From the NCBI GenBank assembly GCA_046046245.1, contig JBJOKE010000067.1:1-17292 (forward strand): 17,292 nucleotides of DNA. Reading direction: 5' to 3'. The stretch is from UBA4615 sp046046245. Lineage in GTDB: Bacteria; Pseudomonadota; Gammaproteobacteria; Burkholderiales; Burkholderiaceae_E. Position 1 is the stretch's first letter. Every line of letters starts with the position of its first letter. Under the pieces are notes generated by a model that had not been told where the DNA came from, did no database searches, and saw only the letters and a list, made by a program, of their open reading frames with translations. A program made the position numbers and the translations under genes. This document shows, piece by piece, positions 1 to 7,031 of this stretch.

Positions 1-1792
1 CGAGCGCGTCGTTCGCCGTCGGGCCGTCGTCGCCGAGGTCGATGCCCGGCTGGCCGTTGCCCGCGATCGAGTTGCCCAGGAAGACGTTGCCGGCGCTCGC
101 GGCGCCCACGACGACGATGCCCGCACCGGCGTTGCCGGCGATCGCGTTGGCGTCGACCGGGTCGAGCCCGCCGATCGTCACGTTCGTGACGTTCGACAGC
201 ACGATCCCGACGCCGTTGCCGACCGGCCCCGCCCCGAGGTCGATGCCGCCGATCCGGTTGCCCGCGATGAGGTGCCCGCCCGAATCATGGGCCGCGATCG
301 CCGCGCCGCTGAACCCGGCGAAGCCGAGCCCGCGCACCTCGCTGCCGTCGGAGCCGGCACCGAGCCGCAACCCGTCCACCCCCGGATCGGGCACGCCGTC
401 GGCGTCGGCATCGATCGCCGATCCGTCGACGACGATCCGCGGCGTGCCGTCGCCCGCCGGAAGGGCCACGATCCGAACGGGGCCGGTGATCTCGGGAAGC
501 GGCGACGCGAGGACGATCGTCCGGCCTTCGTCGCCGGCGAACGCGAAGACGATCTCGTCGTCGGCGTCGCCGCTCGCGTTCGCATCGAGGATCGCCTGCC
601 GCAGCGAGCCGGTGCCGGTGTCGTCGGTCGAGTCCACGGTGAAGGTCGCGAGCAGCCCGGGCCAGGCGGCCTGCAGCGCGGCACTGACCGCGACCGTGCC
701 GTCGACCGCGCCGGTGCTGCGCTCGAGCACCCAGTCGCCGCCGCGCGCCGCCGCGCCGGTGGGGTCGGTGCTCGCGGCCACGTCCGCGCCGGTCAGCGCG
801 GCGAGTTCGGCGACGAGCGCGTCGCCGCGCGCGTCGGCCGCGAGGTCGCAGCCGTAGAGCATCAGGTCCGCACCGGCGGCGAGGTGCGTGCCCAGGCGCT
901 GCCAGCGCTCGCGGCTCGCGTCGAGCGTGTCGGCGGTCACGCGGTCCGCGCCGAGCGCGAGCAGCCCGTCGGCGCCATGCGCGAACAGGTGGACCTCGGC
1001 CAGGTCGCGCGTGCCGTCGAGCGCATCGAGCATCGCGTCGAGGCCGGAGGCCCGCGGGTCGAGGACCACGACGTTCAGGTCCGGGCGGTTCGCGCGCAGG
1101 TCCTCGACGATCGCATGCCAGCCGTCGACGCCGGCATCGACGAAGACCCAGCCGGGGCGCGCCGCGTCCGGGTCGGCGACCGCCGGCACGGCGATCGCGT
1201 CGACGCCCGTCGCACGCGCGAGCGCATCGGCGAGCGCGAGGCCGGCCTCGCCCGCGGCGGCGGCGCCGGTCAGCCGCAACGCGGCGCCGGGGGCGAGCGT
1301 GTCGGCCCAGCCGGCGAAGCGCGTCGCGTGCGCGGCGAGGCCGACCGCGTCGAGCGCGGTCGACCCGAGCATGGGACCGGCCTCGCCCGACCCGGCGACG
1401 AGGTGGACCGCGGCCGCACCGGCGGATCCGGCGATCAGCTCGGAGACCTGCGCCCAGCCGTCGCGCGACGCGTCGAGGAGCGCGACGCGCAGCGACGCGT
1501 CCGGTCGCTGCGCCGCGAGCGCGTCGACGGTGCGCTGCGCGTCGGCGGCGCGCGGGTCGACCGCCACCAGCTCGACGCGGCGCGAGGCGGCGACCTGCGC
1601 GCCCGCCGCAGCCGGCGCCGGCGCGGCCGCGTCGACCGTGCGGACGATGCCGGCCTCCGGCGGGGGCGTGGGCGGCGCGAGCCCGACGAGCAGGTCGGCG
1701 GAATGCAGCAGGCGCGGCTCGAGCGTCTCGGCGAGCGGACGGCGCCGCGGCTGTCGCGCGGTGCGGAATCGGTCGAACCAGGTACGGGCCAC
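1..1792 (-). CDS. Giant LEPR-XLL / DUF4347 repeat surface protein, N-terminal part (3' end outside window)
   Basis: The frame is open from a GTG at 1792 to the left edge (597 codons, C-terminus missing). GGAG lies 6 nt before the GTG, supporting this start. The first 20 residues are basic with no hydrophobic core, so no Sec signal is seen. A LEPRLLHSADLL motif follows at residues 24-35, the LEPR-xLL signature known at the N-terminus of very long repeat proteins. Two DUF4347-like domains come next: a degenerate copy at about 72-202 and a better one at about 214-343 with HLFAHGADG (268-276) and LMLYGCDLA (310-318). Residues 385-405 (TVDSTDDTGTGSLRQAI) resemble the CSLREA-type module but have no Cys. 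An Asp-rich DADADGVPDP segment (461-470) could bind calcium. From about 480 onward, short G-N-x-I units look like a parallel beta-helix. A secreted or surface adhesin-like role is inferred. As last visible gene of the operon it is the likely cargo of the four genes before it. Confidence 0.88.
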   Translation of the reverse strand, partial: MARTWFDRFRTARQPRRRPLAETLEPRLLHSADLLVGLAPPTPPPEAGIVRTVDAAAPAPAAAGAQVAASRRVELVAVDPRAADAQRTVDALAAQRPDASLRVALLDASRDGWAQVSELIAGSAGAAAVHLVAGSGEAGPMLGSTALDAVGLAAHATRFAGWADTLAPGAALRLTGAAAAGEAGLALADALARATGVDAIAVPAVADPDAARPGWVFVDAGVDGWHAIVEDLRANRPDLNVVVLDPRASGLDAMLDALDGTRDLAEVHLFAHGADGLLALGADRVTADTLDASRERWQRLGTHLAAGADLMLYGCDLAADARGDALVAELAALTGADVAASTDPTGAAARGGDWVLERSTGAVDGTVAVSAALQAAWPGLLATFTVDSTDDTGTGSLRQAILDANASGDADDEIVFAFAGDEGRTIVLASPLPEITGPVRIVALPAGDGTPRIVVDGSAIDADADGVPDPGVDGLRLGAGSDGSEVRGLGFAGFSGAAIAAHDSGGHLIAGNRIGGIDLGAGPVGNGVGIVLSNVTNVTIGGLDPVDANAIAGNAGAGIVVVGAASAGNVFLGNSIAGNGQPGIDLGDDGPTANDAL

Positions 1793-1814
1793 TGCAGGCT
1801 CCGGCGCCGCCGCG

Positions 1815-2891
1815 TCAGCGCGACGCGGGTCGGCCGGACGCCGCGACCAGCGCCGCCTGGCGCGCGGCCGCGGGTCGCGGACCCGCCGGGGCGGATCCCG
1901 GCGCCGCGGCCGGTGGTGCGGACGATGCGGGCGCGGACGACGCAGGCGAGACCGGGCCCGGCACGAGCGGCCCGGGCACCAGCGGTCCGGACCCGACACC
2001 GAGGGGTGCGGACGGGCCCCCGGCCGGCCGCGCGCGGGCCGAGGCCGCGCCACCGCCCGCCGCCTGCGCGTCGAGCCCGAGATCGACGCGGCAGCGCGCG
2101 CCCGCGGGAATCCGCAGGTCCGGATTCGGCAGCGCGAGCCGCACGCGGAAGGTGTTGCTCGCCGGATCGAGCACGCGGTCGACGATCGTCACCGTCGCGG
2201 TCGCCTCGTTCACCGGACCGGCGTCCGGGCGCACGATGGCCTTGCGGCCGACCTGGACCTGGCCGAAGCCGGCGGCGGGCACGACGACCTCGACGCGCAG
2301 CGGATGGACCTCGGCGATCCGCAGGATCGGCCGGTCCTCGGCAAGCTCGCCGGCGCTGAGGAAGCGGTCGACGACGACGCCGCCGATCGGCGCGCGGACC
2401 TCCCGCCGCGCGAGCTGCGCCTCGGCCAGCTTCAGCTCCTGCTCGGCCTGCCGACGACGCTCGATCGCCTGCTGCAGCCGGTCCTCGCTGACCCGGGCCT
2501 CGGTCTCGGCCTTGTCGGCCGCGGCCTTCGAGACGAACTGCTCGTCGACGAGCTCGCGCGCCCGGTCGCGCTCGCGCCGCGCGAACGCCCGGTTGCGCTC
2601 GGCCGCCTGGAACTCGGCGTTCTGGTCGGCACGCACCTTCGCGAGCTGCGCATTCGCGCGCTCGACCGCCGACTCCAGCCGCGCGACCACCTGTCCGCGC
2701 CGCACGAGGTCGCCGCGCTCGGCGTCGATCGCCTCGAGCACGCCGGGCACCGGCGCGCCGACCTGCACGACCTGGTTCGGCTGGATCAGGCAGTCGAGCC
2801 CCTGTGCCCCGGCCCCCCAGGCCGACGCGCACAGCACCGCGCCCAGCGCGAGGCGCAGGACGGTGGGCGGTGGACGACGGGGCAGGTGCAT
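1815..2891 (-). CDS. Secreted HlyD/RND-type periplasmic adaptor
   Basis: A 358-residue membrane-fusion-type adaptor. Residues 1-29 look like a signal peptide (basic start, VLRLALGAVLCASAW core, A-G-A before a likely cut after residue 29). The first half of the lipoyl/barrel-sandwich domain (about 38-72, with VGAPVPGVLEAI and RGDLVRRGQVVARL) leads into a charged alpha-helical hairpin (about 73-155). The second half (REVRAPIGGVVVDRFL, about 153-168) and a beta-barrel domain (about 195-270) follow. The last 85 residues are a Pro/Ala/Ser/Gly tail of low complexity, unusual for the family. It would bridge inner-membrane parts to an outer-membrane channel. It starts 6 nt after the SecA-like stop and ends 22 nt before the giant protein's start, so it belongs to the same transcript. 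No clear ribosome binding site precedes the ATG, so translational coupling is likely. The family call is secure; the partner is inferred. Confidence 0.9.
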   Translation of the reverse strand: MHLPRRPPPTVLRLALGAVLCASAWGAGAQGLDCLIQPNQVVQVGAPVPGVLEAIDAERGDLVRRGQVVARLESAVERANAQLAKVRADQNAEFQAAERNRAFARRERDRARELVDEQFVSKAAADKAETEARVSEDRLQQAIERRRQAEQELKLAEAQLARREVRAPIGGVVVDRFLSAGELAEDRPILRIAEVHPLRVEVVVPAAGFGQVQVGRKAIVRPDAGPVNEATATVTIVDRVLDPASNTFRVRLALPNPDLRIPAGARCRVDLGLDAQAAGGGAASARARPAGGPSAPLGVGSGPLVPGPLVPGPVSPASSAPASSAPPAAAPGSAPAGPRPAAARQAALVAASGRPASR

Positions 2892-2897
2892 GGGGGG

Positions 2898-4883
2898 TCA
2901 GTCTTCGACGCGTCCGACGAGGTCGCGGCGCGACCGCGACTGCGCCGCGTCGCGCAGGCGACGGCGCAGGCGACGAGCTCGACGCGTCTCGGACCCTTGT
3001 ACGACGCGCAGCAGCGTCGTGCCCACGGTCCCCGGGACGCGCGGGAGCAGCCGACCGATCAAAGGCGTCGGTGCCGTCGCCGACCCGACTCCGGAAACCG
3101 GATCGCCGGCGACCAGCCAGGCCTCGGCCGAGCCCGGCTCGCCGCGGCGGGCGACCCGCCCGAGCAGCTGCCGCTCGAGGCGGCGCGACCCGTGCACGTG
3201 GGTGGCCACCAGCGCGAGCCCGCCGGCGGCGATCGAGCGGGCGTCGAGCACGACGTCGGTGCCGCGGCCGGCCATGTCGGTGACGATCGTGACCCGGCCC
3301 GGCAGCCCGGCGCCGTCGACCGCCGGGACCTCGCCGTCGGCATGCGCCGCGTCGATCCGCGGCGCGTCGATGCCGAGCGCCCTCAGTGCGCGATCGATCC
3401 GGCCGGCCTCGGCCACGTCACGGACCGCGACCAGGACCGGCCGCGCGGCGCGCGCGAGCGCATCCACCCGCGCGACGAGCGCGGCGTCGCGCGCGGACGC
3501 GTCGACGAACACGCGCGGCGGCAGGTCGACACGGCGCGACGGCACGCGCGGCGCGATCCGGACCACGGCGGCGCCGTAGCCCGCCGCGAGCTCGCCAGCC
3601 TCCTCGGACAGCGTCGCCGACAGTCCGCCCAGCCGCCAGTAGCGCGGGAAGAACTGCGAGGGCGTGGTCTGGATCACCGGCCGGTGCGGCAGCGTGCCCT
3701 CGGCACGCTCCTTGTGCTCGATCATCTGGTGCAGGCCGGCCGACCAGGCGCGTCCGACCGCGATCCGCCCGGTGGCCGCGTCGACGATCTCGACGCGGCC
3801 CTCGCGCACGAGGTAGTCGCGCTCGACCCGGTACAGGTGCAGCGCGGCGAGCGCCTGCGCGACGAGCGTGTCGCGCCGCCGGGCGAGCGCGAACGGGCCG
3901 CCGAGCCCCTCGGCCTCGCGCGCCACGCGTTCGCGGCCGGCCTCGGTCAGCGTCGCGACGCGGCTCGACGCGTCGGCCGTCCAGTCGCGCCCCTGCCAGA
4001 GCCCGCCGGCGATCCGCAATGCGTCGGCGCAGCCGTCGGCGGTCTCGCCGCCCGACTGGGCGAGCACGCAGGGCAGCGTCGCGTCGTCGACCAGCAGCCC
4101 GTCGGCCTCGTCGAGGAACGCGCTGCACAGGCCGCGCAGCAGCGGCGGCGCGCCCGTCGCGCCGGCCGCGCCGGCCGCGCCGCGCAGCATGGCTGCGGGT
4201 CCGCCGTCGTCGGCGCCGGCCAGCCGGTCGCGCATCCAGTCGAACATCAGCTCGTGCGCGGTGCAGTAGACGACGTCGCGCGACCACGCGAGCCGCCGCC
4301 GCTCGGGCGCATCGGTCGCGAGCACGCGGTCGCAGGCGAGGCCGAGCGCACGGAAGAACGGCTCGAGCCGCGCCGCGTCGCGCTCGACCAGGTAGTCGTT
4401 GACCGACACCACGTGGACCGGCACGCCGGCGAGGGCGCGCGCGCCGGCCGCCATCGCCAGCGCGAGGGTCTTCCCCTCGCCGGTCGCGAGCTCGGCGAGC
4501 GCGTCGTCGAGCATCGCCGCGGCCGCCTGGACCTGGGTCGGGTACGGGTCGAGCCCGAGCACCGACCGGGCCGCGACGCCGGCGAGCGCGAGCGCGTCGT
4601 CGCGGTCGGCCGAGCGCGCGCGGCCCGAGGCCAGGCGCGTGCGCAGGCGCGCGGCGAGCTCGGCCACCGGCATGCCGGTGGCGGCCAGCGCCTGCATCCG
4701 CGCGATCACCGCACGGGCCCGTCCCGGGCCGCGCCGGCCGTCGAGCGCACGCAGCCGGCCGAGCCAGGCGAGCGCGGGGCCGCGCAGGCGATCCGCGTCG
4801 CGCTGCGGGTAGTCGCCCCAGAAGGGCCCGGGCGCGGGCCGCGCCGGCGGCGGGGCGAGGAGCGCGGTCGAGGCGACCGTCAC
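2898..4883 (-). CDS. SecA-like DEAD motor ATPase, short form lacking the SecA C-terminal region
   Basis: A 661-residue homologue of the SecA preprotein translocase motor. Visible motifs are Walker A ATGEGKT (133-139), SVNDYLVERDA (160-170), a true DEAD box in FLDEADGLLVDDA (256-268) where housekeeping SecA has DEVD, LHQMIEHKERAEG (394-406), LSATLSE (421-427), MAGRGTD (537-543), and a motif VI QLLGRVARRGEPGS (572-585) keeping both arginines (576, 579). The chain ends soon after motif VI, about 240 residues shorter than E. coli SecA (901). The C-terminal helical scaffold, wing and zinc-binding tail are therefore missing, while segments like the preprotein cross-linking region remain. It starts with GTG directly abutting the upstream TGA, with GGAGGG 4 nt before it. 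It is unlikely to be the cell's housekeeping SecA; placement between adaptors suggests a dedicated export motor. Family assignment is firm, substrate inferred. Confidence 0.92.
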   Translation of the reverse strand: MTVASTALLAPPPARPAPGPFWGDYPQRDADRLRGPALAWLGRLRALDGRRGPGRARAVIARMQALAATGMPVAELAARLRTRLASGRARSADRDDALALAGVAARSVLGLDPYPTQVQAAAAMLDDALAELATGEGKTLALAMAAGARALAGVPVHVVSVNDYLVERDAARLEPFFRALGLACDRVLATDAPERRRLAWSRDVVYCTAHELMFDWMRDRLAGADDGGPAAMLRGAAGAAGATGAPPLLRGLCSAFLDEADGLLVDDATLPCVLAQSGGETADGCADALRIAGGLWQGRDWTADASSRVATLTEAGRERVAREAEGLGGPFALARRRDTLVAQALAALHLYRVERDYLVREGRVEIVDAATGRIAVGRAWSAGLHQMIEHKERAEGTLPHRPVIQTTPSQFFPRYWRLGGLSATLSEEAGELAAGYGAAVVRIAPRVPSRRVDLPPRVFVDASARDAALVARVDALARAARPVLVAVRDVAEAGRIDRALRALGIDAPRIDAAHADGEVPAVDGAGLPGRVTIVTDMAGRGTDVVLDARSIAAGGLALVATHVHGSRRLERQLLGRVARRGEPGSAEAWLVAGDPVSGVGSATAPTPLIGRLLPRVPGTVGTTLLRVVQGSETRRARRLRRRLRDAAQSRSRRDLVGRVED

Positions 4884-7031
4884 TCAGCCCTCCAGCCGGC
4901 GCAGGAACAGCCGGCGCAGCACGTCGCCCGCCTGCGCGGCGACCGGCCGCGGCGGCAGGTCGACCCGGACCGAGGCCGACGAACCGATCCGCGGCATCGG
5001 GCCGTCGGGCACGAAATCGAGCTGGAACCAGGGCTCGAGCGTGCGCAGGCCGTCGCGGTCGGTCGGGTCGGTCGCGATCGGGCCGCCCGCGGCCTCGCCG
5101 AGCGCGGCGCCCGGCAGCTGCCGGACCGCCTGCGGCGTCTGCGCGGCGGCGCGCGCCGCCAGCGTGAGGCCCGGCTGGTCGGCGACGCGGACACGCGCCG
5201 CGCCGGGCTCGAGCGCGTCGCGCAGCCGGCGGGTCTCGTCGTCGCGCGCCAGCGCCTGGATCCGGATCGAGTCCGGCTGCAGCACATAGAGCAGCGTGTC
5301 GCCCTGGCGGACCTGTCGCTCGAGCGGCCCGTCGCGGTCCGTCCAGGCGACGACGCCGTCGGCGGTCGCCCGCAGCACGAGCGCGGCGAGCCGCCGCTGC
5401 AGGTCGGCGATCCGCGCGCGGAGCCGGTCGATCTCGTCCTGCGCGACGCCGGCGGCGGCGCGGTCGGTGTCGAGCTGGCCGATCCGCTCGGCCTGCTTCG
5501 CCGCGAGCTGCGCGCGCGCCTGCGCGAGCTGCGTCTCGAGCGGCAGGCTCTCGAGGCGCGCGAGCGGCGCGCCCGCTCGCACCGGGTCGCCCGGCGCGAC
5601 CAGCAGCTCGACGACCCGCCCGGCCTCCGGGCTGCGCACGCGCGCCGATTCGGCGGGCATCACCACGCCGGGCAGCGTCGCGGTCTCGGGCACCGGCACC
5701 AGCGCGACCGCCGCGACCACGAGCGTCGCGGCGACGGCCATCCCGCCGACCGCGCGGACCGGCCGCTCGGAACGCCAGCGCGCGGTCCACGCGAAACGCA
5801 GCGCATCGCGCAGCCCGCGACCGACGGCGAGCCACAGCCCCCAGGCGAGCGCCAGCAGCGCGAGCGGCCGCGAGTACGGCGCGATCCACGCCGCGAGCCA
5901 TGCGAACAGCGCGACCCGGTAGACCCACGATGCGAGGCCCCAGCCGAGCAGCCAGGGCAGCTCGCGCGCGGTGCCCGCGGGCGCGACGTCGCGCTCGCCG
6001 GCGACGATCCGCCGCGCGAGCGCGCCCCAGGCGCGGCGCGAGCGTTCGGCGAGGTTCGGCAGGTCGAGCGCGTCCGCGAACGCGTAGTAGCCGTCGAAGC
6101 GCATCAGCGGGTTGCCGTTGACCAGGACCGTCGAGACCGCGCCGATCGTCATCGCCGCGAACGCCGCGGTCCGCAGCCAGCCATCCTCGACCGACAGCCA
6201 GACCCACAGCGCTGCCGCCGCGCACAGCAGCTCGGCGACGATGCCGGCGAGGCTGGTCGCCACGCGCCGCGCGCGCGACGGGAACATCGCCGCGGCCGAG
6301 GCGTCGACGTAGGGCACGGGCATCCCGAGCATCAGCGTGAGGCCGATCTCCGGCACGCGGCCGCCGGCGGTACGGACCGCCCAGGCGTGCGCGAGCTCGT
6401 GCAGCGCCTTCATCGGCGGATAGACCAGCCACAGCGCGAACGCGAAGCCCGGCGTGGGCACGTGCGCGGCGCCGTAGGCGAGCAGCGCGTCGATCTGGCC
6501 GAGCGCGACCGCGCCGGCGAACGCGAGCAGCGCGACGAACGCCGCCAGCGCCCACGGCGTGTAGAGCGGCGCGACCGCCCGCCAGGTCGCCTCGAGCAGG
6601 CGGCCGGGCTCGCCGAGCGGCACGCGGAACGACAGCGGATTCACCGCGACCAGCATCCGGTTCAGCCGACGCTCGGCCTCGCGACGCGACAGCCGCGCGA
6701 GGTCCGCGCCGTGGTCGACCGCGATCAGCCCGGTGTCGGCGAGCTGCTGGATCAGCGCGACGACCTCGTGCTGCGACGGCACCTCGTCGCCGGCCTCGTC
6801 GAGCAGCAGCCCCCAGAGCACGTCGACCGACATCCGCCCGTCGAGCCGTCCCGCGAAGCGGTGCGCCGGCCCGTTGAGCCGCATCTGCCGGCCGAAGGCC
6901 TCGTCGCGGTAGATGTGCCAGACCTGGTCGCCGATCCGCTGCCGACCGATCCGCACCGTCGGCTTGATCCGCAGCACGAGCCCCGAGACCCGGAACCAGT
7001 CGGGCGAATAGAGCGCGTCGTCCCTCACCAT
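4884..7031 (-). CDS. M50-type membrane metalloprotease fused to HlyD-like adaptor, PqqD-like N-terminus
   Basis: A polytopic membrane protein of 715 residues from ATG 7031 (GTG 7043 would add four residues; GTG 7028 gives a GTGA overlap). Residue numbers here count from GTG 7043. About 25-110 resemble PqqD-like winged helices (WHIYRDEAFGRQMRLN, DGRMSVDVLW, then an Asp-Thr-Gly-Leu-Ile turn). Transmembrane helices start near 165. The zinc site HELAH is at 215-219, and the second M50 signature NPLMRFDGYY at 311-320 supplies the third ligand (D317). More hydrophobic helices follow at about 370-415 and 432-450. The C-terminal third is HlyD-like: a half lipoyl domain (about 466-490), a coiled hairpin (501-565), the second half (567-600) and a beta domain to the end. 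It overlaps the upstream gene by 7 nt and abuts the SecA-like gene. It could process or recognise the exported protein and form the inner-membrane platform. Domains are seen; function is inferred. Confidence 0.88.
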   Translation of the reverse strand: MVRDDALYSPDWFRVSGLVLRIKPTVRIGRQRIGDQVWHIYRDEAFGRQMRLNGPAHRFAGRLDGRMSVDVLWGLLLDEAGDEVPSQHEVVALIQQLADTGLIAVDHGADLARLSRREAERRLNRMLVAVNPLSFRVPLGEPGRLLEATWRAVAPLYTPWALAAFVALLAFAGAVALGQIDALLAYGAAHVPTPGFAFALWLVYPPMKALHELAHAWAVRTAGGRVPEIGLTLMLGMPVPYVDASAAAMFPSRARRVATSLAGIVAELLCAAAALWVWLSVEDGWLRTAAFAAMTIGAVSTVLVNGNPLMRFDGYYAFADALDLPNLAERSRRAWGALARRIVAGERDVAPAGTARELPWLLGWGLASWVYRVALFAWLAAWIAPYSRPLALLALAWGLWLAVGRGLRDALRFAWTARWRSERPVRAVGGMAVAATLVVAAVALVPVPETATLPGVVMPAESARVRSPEAGRVVELLVAPGDPVRAGAPLARLESLPLETQLAQARAQLAAKQAERIGQLDTDRAAAGVAQDEIDRLRARIADLQRRLAALVLRATADGVVAWTDRDGPLERQVRQGDTLLYVLQPDSIRIQALARDDETRRLRDALEPGAARVRVADQPGLTLAARAAAQTPQAVRQLPGAALGEAAGGPIATDPTDRDGLRTLEPWFQLDFVPDGPMPRIGSSASVRVDLPPRPVAAQAGDVLRRLFLRRLEG

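Noticed and set aside
2898..4883. Housekeeping SecA
   Set aside because: Too short, lacks the C-terminal region, and sits in an adaptor/adhesin operon rather than a Sec context.
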